Source of the DNA: JBPCQA01 sp050998615
GTDB taxonomy: Bacteria; Actinomycetota; Actinomycetes; Propionibacteriales; Nocardioidaceae
DNA length: 56,565 nt
Assembly: GCA_050998615.1 (NCBI GenBank)
Contig: JBPCQA010000010.1
Span: 1-56,565 of the forward strand
Reading direction: 5' to 3'
Part shown: positions 1-9,522 of the stretch, piece by piece
Layout: each line of letters starts with the position of its first letter
How positions within the stretch are numbered: the first letter of the stretch is position 1
Position numbers and translations under genes: made by a program
The notes under the pieces: model-generated
What the model was told of the DNA's origin: nothing
The model's input: the letters and a program-made list of their open reading frames with translations, nothing else
Database searches by the model: none

Positions 1-50
1 GGGCTTTTTTTCCCCCCCCCCCGCGCCCCCCCCCCCCCCCCCGCCGGCTG
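1..50. other. poly-C/G low-complexity edge
   Basis: The first 50 bases are almost only C with a short T run and a few G. This looks like a contig-end or sequencing artefact and not biological sequence. From 51 to 282 I see no gene with family resemblance; the short open frames there lack a ribosome binding site and recognisable motifs. Confidence 0.6.
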
Positions 51-282
51 GTAAGGCATGCTGACAGCTTCGCCGGGATGCCGAACGCCTGCTGGCGCCC
101 CGGCATACCGATGTGCGGTCATGCCATGCCAGTGATACGCCGCCATCCCGCTTGCGGATGGGGTCGCCGCCTGTGGCGGCTTCTCGCCTCGGCTGGTGGC
201 CGGGTGTGTTCGCGCCTCGCGGGACAAGTCCGTGGTGGACGACTGCGGGCAGCGTCGTGAACACGCCGCCGTACGAATGCCG

Positions 283-831
283 TTACAAAGTGTTGGCCAT
301 TGCATGCAGCTTCAGCACGGTGCGCCAGTTTCGGGCGGTGACAGGACTCTTCACCTTGCGAACCAACAGCGGCGCCAGCTTGGATCTGCCCATCCCGTTC
401 GGCAGGTAGAAGTAGATTTCTCGGTCGCGGATGGTGAACTGCTCCGGCTCGCACTCGACGTCTGCGACCGCATTCCGGGTGTCGTTGTCGGACGGGTTGG
501 CCAAGAACCCGACGTGCAAGGTGCCCTCGGCGGCCTGCGGGTATGGGTTGTTCTCGATGACGGCCGCCAGCTCCTGGCCGGACCGGACCATCACGTCGGG
601 CGATACGCCGAGCCGATCCGCGATCGCCTTCGCCAACGTCGTCTCGAGTCGGGCTGCTGACTGCTGACTGCTGAGCACCACATTGCCGCTTTGGATGTAC
701 GTCGTGACATCGGCGCACCCGATATCGACGCAGACGTCTCGCAGCGCGGGCATCGCCACTTTGCCATGGCCGCCGACGTTGATGCCGCGCAAGAGCACGA
801 CATACGCCGAGGGCGTCGAACGGGTGGCCAT
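283..831 (-). CDS. DUF1697 family protein
   Basis: A 182-residue protein beginning MATRSTPSAYVVLLRGINVG. The N-terminal LLRGINVGGHGKVAMPAL stretch, followed by TYIQSGNVV, is the signature of the DUF1697 family, whose members are about 175-185 residues long and have no established biochemical role. The open frame extends seven codons upstream, but family proteins start just before the LLRGINV strand, so I place the start at 831. No strong Shine-Dalgarno sequence precedes it. It lies downstream of selB on the same strand, separated by a palindromic repeat, so it may or may not be cotranscribed with the sel genes. Family assignment is confident; function is unknown. Confidence 0.85.
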   Translation of the reverse strand: MATRSTPSAYVVLLRGINVGGHGKVAMPALRDVCVDIGCADVTTYIQSGNVVLSSQQSAARLETTLAKAIADRLGVSPDVMVRSGQELAAVIENNPYPQAAEGTLHVGFLANPSDNDTRNAVADVECEPEQFTIRDREIYFYLPNGMGRSKLAPLLVRKVKSPVTARNWRTVLKLHAMANTL

Positions 832-871
832 GACGCCATCATCAGGGATCACAAGAAGTCCGCGACCGGGT

Positions 872-941
872 GGTGGTTTCGAGACACTCGCTGCCGCTGA
901 TCAACCACCGTGGCGCTCAGGCGCTCGCTCCTCAAGCACCG
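872..941. repeat. GGTGGTT...AACCACC palindromic intergenic repeat
   Basis: GGTGGTT at 872-878 is complementary to AACCACC at 903-909, with a TTCGAGACACTCGCT core between them. A second, degenerate right half (GCTCGCTCCTCAAGCACCG) follows to about 941. The pattern resembles the dispersed 'ggtggtttcgagac ... cctcaaccacc' palindromes common between genes of several actinobacteria. The right end supplies the stop codon of selB (932-934), so the repeat invaded or abuts the gene end. A related degenerate copy lies near 20800-20840. Confidence 0.55.
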
Positions 942-2701
942 TGAGCGGGCGGGAGGGACGCCGTACGCCGGTCGTCGGGCAGCCGGCGCGTCCAACCCAA
1001 CCGGTCCAGGTGGGCGAGCAACGGCAGCGCGACGCGCCTGGAGGTAGCTAGCGCCATCCGCGCTCGGCTGGTCGTGAACGGCTGAGGCAGCCGGCTCAAT
1101 CGCCGGGCAGCTTCCGCGTCGGCGCCCGGCAACAACACCAGCGTGCCGCTGATGCGCAGTAGGCGACCGGCCTTGATTGCCGCACCAATCGCCTTGGCGT
1201 CGAGCCCGAGCTCGGTGAGTCGACCAGCGGTTGGCGCCGCGAACGGATCGTTGGCGAGGTCGTGACCCAACCGGGCTAGCGCGTCGTCGAGCTGCGGCGG
1301 CAAGCCGGCTGCGTGGCCGGCGCGGACTCGGCCATTGCTGAGCCACAGCGGGGGTGCCACCAGCGCGGCGACGAGCTCGGGCGTCGGCAACCCCAGGGCG
1401 TGCGCGGCGGCGGCCACCGGCACCCCGGGGTTGACGGCATCGGCAGCATCATGGTCCTCGACGATGGTGCGCAGCCGGCGACCAAGCCCGGCGGCGAGCT
1501 CGGCGTCCAACAACCAGTCACCGGCCTGGACTGCTAGGCCGTCCACCGACCCGGTGTCTGCGCCGATCTGGCGCAGCAGCGTCCGGGACACCGGCCCGCG
1601 TCGCCGCAGTTCGGCACGAGCGTCCGGACGACCGTCGCTAGCAGCCAGAGCTTCGGCGCGATCGCGAGCGGAACCGCGACGGTTCAGTGCTGGTGGCCGC
1701 GGATCGAGGACCGTCGCGCCCCAGACCTTCCGGTCGCCGGGGTTTCGCAACAGCACCCGGTCGCCCACGCGCAGCGGCAACGGTCGATCGAGCGTCAGCC
1801 GGAGGAGATCCTCGCTAAGCGGCCGACACCGGCAGGACGCCGAGGTAGCGCCGACATGCAACATCGGGCGCTCCGGCAGTGCAGCTGCTGAGGACGTTCG
1901 TACGTCGAGGGTGGAGGCGAACAGCCAGGCGTCGGGAGTCACGAGCACACACCCGCGCTCGAGACCCGCCGGTGTGTTGCCGCCAAGGCTCAACGCGACC
2001 CGAGCCACCCCGGACGCATCGGTGACCGGACGCTCGAGGGTTTGGATGCCACGAACCCGCACGGTCGCCGATCCCAAGGACAAGGTGTCACCGACCCGGA
2101 TTGTTCCCGCAGTGAGTGTGCCGGTCACCACGGTTCCGGCGCCGACCACGTGAAAGCACCTGTCCACCCATAACCGCACGTCGGCGGTCGGGTCCGGTAC
2201 GTCGAGGTCGCGGACCAACTCCACGAGCGCTCTCCGGAGCCCTTCGATGCCGGCGCCGGTTCGGGCGCTGACCGCGATGGCCGGCGCGTGGTGCAACGAC
2301 GTACCCCGAAGCCGGGCCAGCGCGCGTTGGGTCGTCGTTGCGGGGTCGGCGAGGTCGGATCGGGTGATCGCGACGACGCCGTGCTCGACACCGAGCGCAT
2401 CCAGGGCTGCGAGGTGTTCGGCGGCTTGCGGCATCCACGGGTCGTCCGCGGCGACCACGAACAGCACGGCGGGGACCGGCCCGACGCCGGCCAGCATGGT
2501 CGAGATGAAGCGTTCGTGGCCTGGCACGTCGACGAAGGCAACCTCGCCGACTCCGGCAAGGTGGGTCCAGCAGTAGCCCAGCTCGATCGACAACCCACGA
2601 CGATGTTCCTCGCTGAGCCGATCGGGATCAGCGCCGGTCAGCGTCCGCACCAACGTCGACTTGCCGTGGTCGACGTGGCCAGCTGTCGCGATGACGTGCA
2701 T
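932..2701 (-). CDS. selB: selenocysteine-specific elongation factor SelB
   Basis: A 589-residue GTPase that delivers selenocysteyl-tRNA to the ribosome at UGA codons followed by a SECIS hairpin. The N-terminus contains the P-loop GHVDHGKST (residues about 7-15), the G2/G3 region with DVPGHERF, and a TRSD motif in the G4 position. EF-Tu-like domains II and III follow, then a C-terminal region of about 250 residues with the winged-helix repeats that bind SECIS RNA. Length is close to E. coli SelB (614). Its ATG follows the selA stop directly (TGAATG), so the two are translationally coupled. The last two codons and the stop come from the palindromic repeat at 872-941. The substrate mRNA is probably the formate dehydrogenase alpha gene at 4338. 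Confidence 0.95.
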   Translation of the reverse strand: MHVIATAGHVDHGKSTLVRTLTGADPDRLSEEHRRGLSIELGYCWTHLAGVGEVAFVDVPGHERFISTMLAGVGPVPAVLFVVAADDPWMPQAAEHLAALDALGVEHGVVAITRSDLADPATTTQRALARLRGTSLHHAPAIAVSARTGAGIEGLRRALVELVRDLDVPDPTADVRLWVDRCFHVVGAGTVVTGTLTAGTIRVGDTLSLGSATVRVRGIQTLERPVTDASGVARVALSLGGNTPAGLERGCVLVTPDAWLFASTLDVRTSSAAALPERPMLHVGATSASCRCRPLSEDLLRLTLDRPLPLRVGDRVLLRNPGDRKVWGATVLDPRPPALNRRGSARDRAEALAASDGRPDARAELRRRGPVSRTLLRQIGADTGSVDGLAVQAGDWLLDAELAAGLGRRLRTIVEDHDAADAVNPGVPVAAAAHALGLPTPELVAALVAPPLWLSNGRVRAGHAAGLPPQLDDALARLGHDLANDPFAAPTAGRLTELGLDAKAIGAAIKAGRLLRISGTLVLLPGADAEAARRLSRLPQPFTTSRARMALATSRRVALPLLAHLDRLGWTRRLPDDRRTASLPPAHGA

Positions 2702-4003
2702 TCAGCAACCCGGTATGTCGACTGCGCGGCGGACGGCGTCGACCACGACCGCATCGGCGTCCGGCTCCAGCGCGATCAGGTCGAGGAGCAGCCGGCCCTT
2801 CTCGATCCGTCCGACCACCGCCGGATCAGCGGTTCGCAACGGCACGGCTAGCCGCGCCGGCAGCGACACCGCGGCACTGTCGAGCTTGACGCTCGGGGCC
2901 CCGCCGCCACCGACGGCGGCGACCGTGCGCACCGCCGCGGCATCGAGCTGGACGTCGAGCTCAGCACAGATCGCCTCGGCTCGGCGAAACAGGTCGTCGC
3001 CGCGGCGCTCGAGCGCCGCCACGACCGGAGGTCGGGGCCCGGACACGGTCGCCTCCAGCGCCGCCAGCGTGAGCTTGTCGACGCGTAGAGCGCGCGCCAA
3101 TGGGTGGCGACGTAGCACCGTGACCAGGTCCGTGCGGCCCGCGACGAGCCCGCACTGCGGCCCGCCGAGCAGCTTGTCGCCGGAGGCGGTGACCAGCGCG
3201 GCGCCTGCGCGCAACGTAGCGGCGGCGTTGGGCTCGTCGGGGAGCCCCGGATGCGGCGCCAGCAGGCCCGAGCCGATGTCGGCGACGACGGGCACGGTGA
3301 GAGTCGCCAGCTCGGCGACGGACACCGACGAGGTGAATCCCTCGACGACGAAGTTGGACGGATGCACCTTCAGCACGAACGCGGTTCCCTCGTCGATCGC
3401 TGCGGCATAGTCGTCGAGGCGGACGCGGTTCGTCGTACCCACTTCACGAAGGACCGCGCCGACCGACTCCAGCAGCTCGGGGATGCGGAAGCCGTCGCCG
3501 ATCTCGACCAGCTCACCGCGCGCCACCACGATCGCCTTGCCGGTCGCCAGCGCGCAAGCCGCCAACGCCAACGCCGCGGCTCCGTTGTTCACCACGTGCA
3601 CATCTTCGGCGTCCGGTACGGCGGCTGCCAGCGCCGCTAGGGCGCCCCGGCCGCGTCGATCCCGCCGCCCGCTGGCCAGGTCGAGCTCGACGTTGGTCGT
3701 CCCGGAGGCGATCCGGATCGCTTCGACAGCCGCCTCTGAAAGCGGCGCCCGACCCAGGTTGGTGTGCACGACCACGCCTGTCGCATTGACGACGAGTCTC
3801 AGTGAGGTGGCCGAGTGTGGAAGCGTCGCCACCGCGATGTCGGCGACGTCTGAGGGCGCGATGTCACCGACCCGGCATCGAACCAGGGTGGCCGCAACCG
3901 CGCGTTTGACGGTTTCACCGCCGAGCCGGCCGGCGGCCGCCTGCAAGCGTGGGTCGGCGAGCACGTGATCGGTGCGCGGCGTTGACCGGCGCGGGTCCGG
4001 CAA
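2702..4003 (-). CDS. selA: L-seryl-tRNA(Sec) selenium transferase SelA
   Basis: A PLP-dependent enzyme that converts seryl-tRNA(Sec) to selenocysteyl-tRNA(Sec) using selenophosphate. Visible hallmarks are NATGVVVHTNLGRAPLS near the N-terminus, a NNGAAA motif, and SGDKLLGGPQCG containing the PLP-binding lysine. The open frame continues upstream into the tRNA-Sec gene, which cannot be coding. A TTG at 4003-4001 is preceded by AGGGAGG with a five-base spacer, and gives MPDPRRSTPRTDHVLADPRL, matching the start region of the family, so I choose it (433 residues). The order is selC-selA-selB on one strand, with selB starting immediately after the selA stop. Confidence 0.93.
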   Translation of the reverse strand: MPDPRRSTPRTDHVLADPRLQAAAGRLGGETVKRAVAATLVRCRVGDIAPSDVADIAVATLPHSATSLRLVVNATGVVVHTNLGRAPLSEAAVEAIRIASGTTNVELDLASGRRDRRGRGALAALAAAVPDAEDVHVVNNGAAALALAACALATGKAIVVARGELVEIGDGFRIPELLESVGAVLREVGTTNRVRLDDYAAAIDEGTAFVLKVHPSNFVVEGFTSSVSVAELATLTVPVVADIGSGLLAPHPGLPDEPNAAATLRAGAALVTASGDKLLGGPQCGLVAGRTDLVTVLRRHPLARALRVDKLTLAALEATVSGPRPPVVAALERRGDDLFRRAEAICAELDVQLDAAAVRTVAAVGGGGAPSVKLDSAAVSLPARLAVPLRTADPAVVGRIEKGRLLLDLIALEPDADAVVVDAVRRAVDIPGC

Positions 4004-4071
4004 AGGATCCTCCCTTGCAAGGTGAGCTCCACCAAAGTGGCGACGGCGGGCAATGGCTCGGTGGACCTGAC

Positions 4072-4166
4072 TGGCGGAGGCGGACGGGAATCGAACCCGC
4101 CTGACCGAGATACCCGGCCACAACGGTTTTGAAGACCGCGCCCGTCACCAGACGAGGAACGCCTCC
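4072..4166 (-). tRNA. selC: tRNA-Sec (UCA anticodon)
   Basis: Read on the minus strand, 4166 to 4072 starts GGAGGCG and ends CGCCTCC-G-CCA, with an encoded CCA. The seven acceptor pairs are perfect. The anticodon loop is CTTCAAA, so the anticodon is UCA, which decodes UGA. The total of 95 nt, a long variable arm (GGCCGGGTATCTCGGTC area) and the GTTCGATTC T-loop are the unusual proportions of bacterial tRNA-Sec. It lies 68 bp upstream of the selA start. Together with selA, selB, selD and a UGA-containing gene next door, the identity is secure. Confidence 0.96.
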
Positions 4167-4256
4167 ACCGTCACCCTATGGCCTGCCAGCTGGGGCGCCG
4201 CTGGCACGCCACTCTTGCCGAGCCACGTACGAACCGCCTCTCGCGGGAGTTTGGGT

Positions 4257-4268
4257 TATCTTGAGAGA
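4257..4268 (+). promoter_or_regulatory. TATCTTGAGAGA motif upstream of formate dehydrogenase
   Basis: The 12-mer TATCTTGAGAGA lies 69 bp before the formate dehydrogenase start and is preceded by TGGG. The identical 12-mer, also preceded by TGGG, sits ahead of the first APC permease at 15024. Its TATCTT part could be a -10 box, but no convincing -35 is visible. Its role is inferred only from the exact recurrence. Confidence 0.3.
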
Positions 4269-4337
4269 ACCAAAGGCGGCTGACCCATACTCTCCTGCAC
4301 CGCATGCGCGAGAGCGAGATGGGGAACGGAGCAGGAC

Positions 4338-7300
4338 ATGGGTGAGCGAACGTTCTTGGGCTCCTGGCCGGTGGTTCGGCAACTGACCGGCCACGACCGT
4401 CTGGGTCGAGGCGCCGCCGTGGTCTCCTCGAAGAGCGAACGGCTCGAGCCACGCACTGCTGCTGCCGACGCCGTCGTCGACTCGATCTGCCCGTACTGCG
4501 CGGTGGGGTGCGCTCAGAAGGTGTTCGTGAAGGACGGCCAGGTCACCCAGATCGAGGGAGACCCGGCAAGCCCGGTTTCGCGCGGCCGGCTGTGCCCGAA
4601 GGGCAGCGCCAGCAAGCAGCTGGTCACCTCAGCCGGCCGGGTCACCAAGGTGCGCTACCGGCCGCCGTACGCCACGCAGTGGCAAGACCTCGACCACGAC
4701 ACGGCGGTGGACATGATCGCCGACCGGGTGATCAAGACCCGCCGCGAGTTTTGGCAATGGGAGGACGACGGCAGGCGGCTGCGTCGGACCATGGGCATCG
4801 CGAGTCTGGGAGGTGCGACCCTCGACAACGAGGAGAACTACCTCATGAAAAAGCTCTACACCGCGATGGGCGCCATTCAGATCGAAAACCAGGCTCGGAT
4901 ATGACACTCTTCGACAGTCCCCGGTCTGGGGACATCGTTTGGTCGCGGCGGCGCCACGACTTTCCAGCAGGACCTGGCCAACGCTGACGCGATTGTCATC
5001 GAGGGCTCGAACATGGCCGAGTGTCACCCGGTCGGCTTCCAGTGGGTGATGGAGGCCAAGGCGCGCGGCGCGACGATCATCCATGTCGACCCGAGGTTCA
5101 CCCGTACGTCGGCGCTGGCCGACATCCACGTGCCGATCCGGGCCGGGACCGACATCGCGTTCCTCGGTGCGCTGGTCAACCACGTGCTGGTCAACGAGAG
5201 CGACTTTCGCGAGTACGTCGTCGCGTACACCAACGCCGCGGCCATCGTCGACGCGGAATTCCGTGACACCGAGAGCCTCGACGGGTTGTTCTCCGGATTC
5301 GACGAAGACAAGGGCAGCTATCAGTCTGAGTCATGGCAGTACGAGGGGGCGGTCGAGTCAGCCGCGGCCGGCCAGCGCGACCCTTCCCAGCCTGGCACTC
5401 CCAGTGAGGCAGGCGGCGGCGGGTCCACGCAGGAGACACATGAGTCCGCTCAGTCGGAGACGGCCGGCTCCGGTGGACCGACGGTGGGGTCCAAACCCGA
5501 TCGCGACGAGACGCTGCAGCACCCACGCTGCGTCTACCAGATCCTCAAGCGGCACTTCGCCCGTTACACCCCAGAGATTGTCGAGCAGGTCTGCGGCATC
5601 TCGCCGCAGCAGTTCGCCCAGGTGGCTGACGCGCTGACCCGCAACAGCGGACGAGATCGCACCGCGGCGTTCTGCTACGCGGTCGGCTGGACTCACCACA
5701 CGACCGGCGTGCAGATCATCCGCACCGCAGCGATCCTGCAGTTGCTGCTCGGCAACATCGGGCGTCCCGGCGGTGGCATCTTGGCTCTACGCGGCCACGC
5801 CAGCATCCAGGGGTCGACCGACATCCCGACCCTCTTCAACCTGCTGCCCGGCTATATCCCGATGCCGCATGCGTCCCAACACCAAAACCTCGACTCGTTC
5901 GTCGCCGCCGACGCCGGCACCACCGGCTATTGGGGCAACATGAGGGCCTACACCGTGAGCCTCCTGAAGGCCTACTGGGGTGACGCGGCGACGCCTGACA
6001 ACGACTTCTGCTTCGATTACCTGCCGCGGCTGACCGGCGACCACTCGACGTACCCGACAGTCGTGGACCAGATCGAGGGCAAGGTCAAGGGCTACTTCCT
6101 GGTGGGTGAGAACCCCGCAGTCGGCTCGGCCAACGGCAAGATGCAACGACTCGGCATGGCCAACCTCGACTGGCTGGTGGTGCGCGACATGGCGATGATC
6201 GAGTCCGCCACGTTCTGGAAGGACGGCCCCGAGATCGCCACCGGCGAGCTGGTGACCGAGGAGATCGGCACCGAGGTCTTCTTTCTGCCCGCCGCCGCGC
6301 ACACCGAGAAGAGCGGTTCGTTCACCAACACCCAGCGGATGCTGCAGTGGCACCACAAGGCGGTCGAGCCGCCCGGCGACGCCACCAGTGACCTGAAGTT
6401 CTACTACGAGCTGGGCAAGCGGATCCGGCAGAAGCTGGCCGGCTCGACCGACGAGATGGACCGGCCGCTGCTGGACCTCACCTGGGACTACCCGCAGGAC
6501 GGCCCGAGCCACGAGCCGAGCGCGGACGCCGTGCTCCGCGAGGTCAACGGCACCGGGCCGGACGGGTCGGCGTTGTCGTCGTACACCGAGCTCGCCGACG
6601 ACGGTTCGACGAGCTGCGGGTGCTGGATCTACTGCGGCGTGTACGCCGATGAGGTCAACCAGGCGGCTCGTCGTAAACCGGGCAGGGAGCAGAGCTGGGT
6701 GGCGCCCGAGTGGGGTTGGGCGTGGCCGGCCAACCGCCGCATCATCTACAACCGGGCCTCCGCGGACCCCGACGGCAGGCCCTGGAGTGACCGTAAGGCC
6801 TACGTCTGGTGGGACGACGCGAACCAAACCTGGACGGGTCATGACGTGCCCGACTTCATCCCCGACCGGCCGCCCGACTACGTGCCACCTGACGGTGCAC
6901 GAGGCCCCGACGCAATTGGCGGTCGCGACCCGTTCATCATGCAGACCGACGGCAAGGGCTGGCTCTACGCGCCGGCGGGGCTCGCCGACGGCCCGTTGCC
7001 GGCGTTCTACGAGCCTGCCGAGTCACCCGTGCGCAACCTGGTCTACGGGCAACAGAGCAATCCGGCCAGGCAGCGGGTCGAGCACGAGTCGAACCCGCTC
7101 AACCCGTCGGGCAACGCGGTCTTCCCCTACGTCTTCACCAGTTATCGGTTGACCGAGCACCACACCGCCGGTGGCATGAGTCGCTCGCTGCCCTACCTGT
7201 CGGAGTTGCAACCGGAGATGTTCTGCGAGGTGTCCCCGCGGCTCGCCGCCCAGCGCGGCCTGACCCACGGCGGTTGGGCGACCATCGTCACCGCACGTGC

Positions 7301-7637
7301 AGCGATCGAGGCGCGGGTGCTGGTCACCGAACGGATGCGCTCGATGCGGGTCGCCGGGCGGACGATCGAGCAGGTCGGGCTGCCCTACCACTGGGGCGGC
7401 AACGGTCTGACCACCGGCGACTCCTCCAACGACCTCGTCAACGTCACGCTCGACCCGAACGTGCACATCCAGGACAAGGTCGGCACCTGCGACATCCAAC
7501 CGGGCAGACGGCCACGCGGGCGTGAGATGCTCGAGTACGTCGCCGACTACCGCCGCCGCGCCGGCCTAGACTCAGCCGACCCTGGGGCAGGCACCGGCAC
7601 AGACGGAGCCGGCACAGACACGGGAAGGACCCCATGA
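4338..7637 (+). CDS. fdhA: formate dehydrogenase alpha subunit, selenoprotein (UGA read-through)
   Basis: Molybdenum/tungsten bis-MGD formate dehydrogenase catalytic subunit, 1099 residues when the in-frame TGA at 4902-4904 is read as selenocysteine 189. The sequence around it, ENQARI-U-HSSTVPGLGTSFGRGGAT, is the canonical active site of Sec formate dehydrogenases, and the reading frame continues unchanged to 7637. C51-x2-C54-x3-C58-x27-C86 binds the N-terminal [4Fe-4S] cluster. A Gly/Ser-rich linker at about residues 335-385 and a Gly/Thr-rich tail are typical of actinobacterial homologues. There is no clear twin-arginine signal. GGAG six bases before ATG supports the start. The stop overlaps fdhB (ATGA). 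It oxidises formate and passes electrons to the FeS subunit. Automated callers would split this gene at 4904/5013. Confidence 0.95.
4912..4937 (+). promoter_or_regulatory. bacterial SECIS element
   Basis: Eight bases after the UGA, GTCCCC (4917-4922) pairs with GGGGAC (4928-4933) around the loop GGTCT (4923-4927). An outer CGA/TCG pairing (4912-4914 with 4935-4937) lies below an internal bulge. The GGUCU apical loop is the same as that recognised by SelB in E. coli fdhF. Distance from the UGA and loop sequence fit a SECIS that recodes codon 189 of the formate dehydrogenase. Confidence 0.9.
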
Positions 7638-8539
7638 GCCGTCATCGCCTGTCAGGCCCGTTGCAAGACGTTAGCGGTGACGCCGGGTACGCCGACCCGC
7701 CGCCGCGGCTGGGGTTCTTCACCGACACCTCCATCTGCATCGGCTGCAAGGCATGTGAGGTGGCGTGCAAAGAGTGGAACGGCGTGCCAGAAGATGGCAT
7801 GGCGTTGACCGGGATGTCGTACGACAACACCGAGGAGCTCGGCGCCAACACCTGGCGACATGTCGCGTTCATCGAGCAGTCCGCACCGGTGACGCTGCCG
7901 ACATCGGTAACCGACCTCGGGATGCCGACCATGCCTGGGTCCGACGGTCAGGCCGCCGAGGAGCCCGACCGGTCGATGCGCTGGCTGATGTCGTCCGACG
8001 TGTGCAAGCACTGCACTCACGCGGCCTGTCTTGACGTGTGTCCCACCGGGTCGCTGTTTCGCACCGAGTTCGGGACGGTCGTCGTACAGGAGGACATTTG
8101 CAACGGATGTGGCTACTGCGTCCCGGCGTGCCCGTACGGCGTGATCGATCAGCGAAAGGAGGACGGCCGGGTCTTCAAGTGCACGCTGTGCTATGACCGC
8201 CTCAAGGTTGGGGAGGAGCCCGCTTGTGCGAAGGCATGCCCGACCGACTCGATCCAGTTCGGCGAGGTCGACGAGCTGCGGGAGCGGGCCCGTCGGCGCG
8301 TGGACGAGCTGCACGACAAGGGAGTCGACGTGGCCCGACTCTATGGTCAGGACCCGGACGATGGTGTTGGCGGAGATGGTGCCTTCTTCCTGCTGCTCGA
8401 CGAGCCCGAGGTCTACGGCCTACCGCCCGACCCGGTCGTCACGACCCGCGATCTGCCCTCGATGTGGCGCCATGTCGGCGCAGCCGCCTGCCTGGTCTTT
8501 CTGGCCGGTGTGGGTGCCCTCGCGGGGAGGCGAGGATGA
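7634..8539 (+). CDS. fdhB: formate dehydrogenase beta subunit, four-cluster ferredoxin protein
   Basis: A 301-residue iron-sulfur subunit that carries electrons from the catalytic subunit to the membrane. Four cysteine groups are visible in order: CIGCKACEVAC, CKHCTHAACLDVC, CNGCGYCVPAC and CTLCYDRLKVGEEPACAKAC, consistent with four [4Fe-4S] clusters as in FdnH-type proteins. A hydrophobic segment near the C-terminus (HVGAAACLVFLAGVGALAG) looks like a single membrane anchor. It overlaps the alpha gene by ATGA at the start and the NrfD-like gene by ATGA at the end, so the three are translationally coupled. Confidence 0.93.
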   Translation: MSRHRLSGPLQDVSGDAGYADPPPRLGFFTDTSICIGCKACEVACKEWNGVPEDGMALTGMSYDNTEELGANTWRHVAFIEQSAPVTLPTSVTDLGMPTMPGSDGQAAEEPDRSMRWLMSSDVCKHCTHAACLDVCPTGSLFRTEFGTVVVQEDICNGCGYCVPACPYGVIDQRKEDGRVFKCTLCYDRLKVGEEPACAKACPTDSIQFGEVDELRERARRRVDELHDKGVDVARLYGQDPDDGVGGDGAFFLLLDEPEVYGLPPDPVVTTRDLPSMWRHVGAAACLVFLAGVGALAGRRG

Positions 8540-9468
8540 GAGAACAGCGGTTGGTGCCAGACACCGACTTCTCGTCGTACTACGGCCGGCCGGTGCTGAA
8601 GGCGCCGGTGTGGAAGCAGCCCGACGTCCCGCTCTACCTTTTCTTTGGCGGATTGGCCGGGGCATCTGCGGTGCTTGCGGAGGGGGCCGCGTGGACCGGT
8701 CGTCCGGCCCTGCAACGCATGTCGAGGATTGGGGCTGCAGGTGGCGCCGCGTTCGGCACTGTCGCGCTCATCCATGACCTGGGTCGCCCGGCGCGGTTCT
8801 TGAACATGCTGCGGGTGTTCAAGCCGACATCGCCGCTGTCTGTCGGTTCGTGGATCCTGGCGCCGTTCACCGGGTTGTCGGCCGCCGCGTTGGCCGCAGA
8901 CGTCTCGGGAGCACTGCCCCGGATGGGGCGGCTCGCCGGCGTTGGCGCCGCCGCGCTGGGGCCCGGCCTGGCGACGTACACGGCAGCACTGATCGCGAAC
9001 ACGGCGGTCCCGGCCTGGCACGAGGGTTACCGCGAGCTGCCCTTCCTGTTCGGTGGTAGCGCGGCCACTGCGGCGGGTGGCTTCGCGCTGATCGGCACCC
9101 CGCTGGATCAGTCCGGACCGGCACGCCGGCTGGCCGCGATCGGTGCGGCCACCGACCTGGCGGCCGGTGAGGTCATGCGGCGACGGACGGGATTGGCCGG
9201 TGAGCCGTATCAGCGAGGCCGGCCGGGACGGCTGCTGTTGGCGGCTCGCGTCATGACGGCGGCCGGCGCCGGGGGAGCCCTGCTGAGCGGTCGTTCTCGG
9301 GTGTTGTCGATGCTGGCGGGCGCGGCGTGTGTGAGCGGCTCGGTGCTGACCAGGTTCGGGGTGTTCCAAGCCGGGCTGGCGTCGGCGAAGGACCCGAAGT
9401 ACACAGTGGTGCCGCAACGCGATCGGCTGCGCGCAAGCTCCGACGCGGAGCTCGTCTCGGCCCGCTGA
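8536..9468 (+). CDS. NrfD/PsrC-like membrane subunit of formate dehydrogenase
   Basis: A 310-residue polytopic membrane protein of the NrfD (polysulfide reductase) family, starting at the ATG that overlaps the fdhB stop. Several hydrophobic helices are seen from LYLFFGGLAGASAVLA onward, together with the family-typical DLGRPARFLNMLRVFKPTSPLSVGSW region between helices 2 and 3. NrfD subunits anchor FeS/molybdoenzyme complexes and exchange electrons with quinone. Here it replaces the cytochrome b subunit of FdnGHI complexes, so the likely activity is formate:quinone oxidoreduction. Quinone reduction is an inference. Confidence 0.88.
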   Translation: MREQRLVPDTDFSSYYGRPVLKAPVWKQPDVPLYLFFGGLAGASAVLAEGAAWTGRPALQRMSRIGAAGGAAFGTVALIHDLGRPARFLNMLRVFKPTSPLSVGSWILAPFTGLSAAALAADVSGALPRMGRLAGVGAAALGPGLATYTAALIANTAVPAWHEGYRELPFLFGGSAATAAGGFALIGTPLDQSGPARRLAAIGAATDLAAGEVMRRRTGLAGEPYQRGRPGRLLLAARVMTAAGAGGALLSGRSRVLSMLAGAACVSGSVLTRFGVFQAGLASAKDPKYTVVPQRDRLRASSDAELVSAR

Positions 9469-9474
9469 GCGCCT

Positions 9475-9509
9475 GAGCCTTCCGCCACCCGTTCTGTGCG
9501 CGAAGGCTC
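9475..9509. terminator. inverted repeat between NrfD-like gene and selD
   Basis: GAGCCTTC (9475-9482) and GAAGGCTC (9502-9509) form a perfect 8-bp stem with a 19-base loop, just after the NrfD-like stop. There is no T tract, so it may act as a Rho-dependent or partial terminator or an attenuator. It occupies the alternative selD GTG at 9496, which argues for the later selD start. Confidence 0.45.
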
Positions 9510-9522
9510 TACTGTCGAGAAG

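Noticed and set aside
1..50. Poly-C tract as a biological repeat
   Set aside because: Its composition and position at the very edge fit a contig-end artefact.
4004..4123. Upstream extension of selA
   Set aside because: It runs into the tRNA-Sec gene and lacks family similarity; a TTG with strong SD at 4003 fits better.
4902..4904. In-frame stop splitting the formate dehydrogenase into two genes
   Set aside because: It lies at the known Sec position, is followed by a SECIS hairpin, and tRNA-Sec, selA, selB and selD are adjacent; frame and family similarity continue unbroken.
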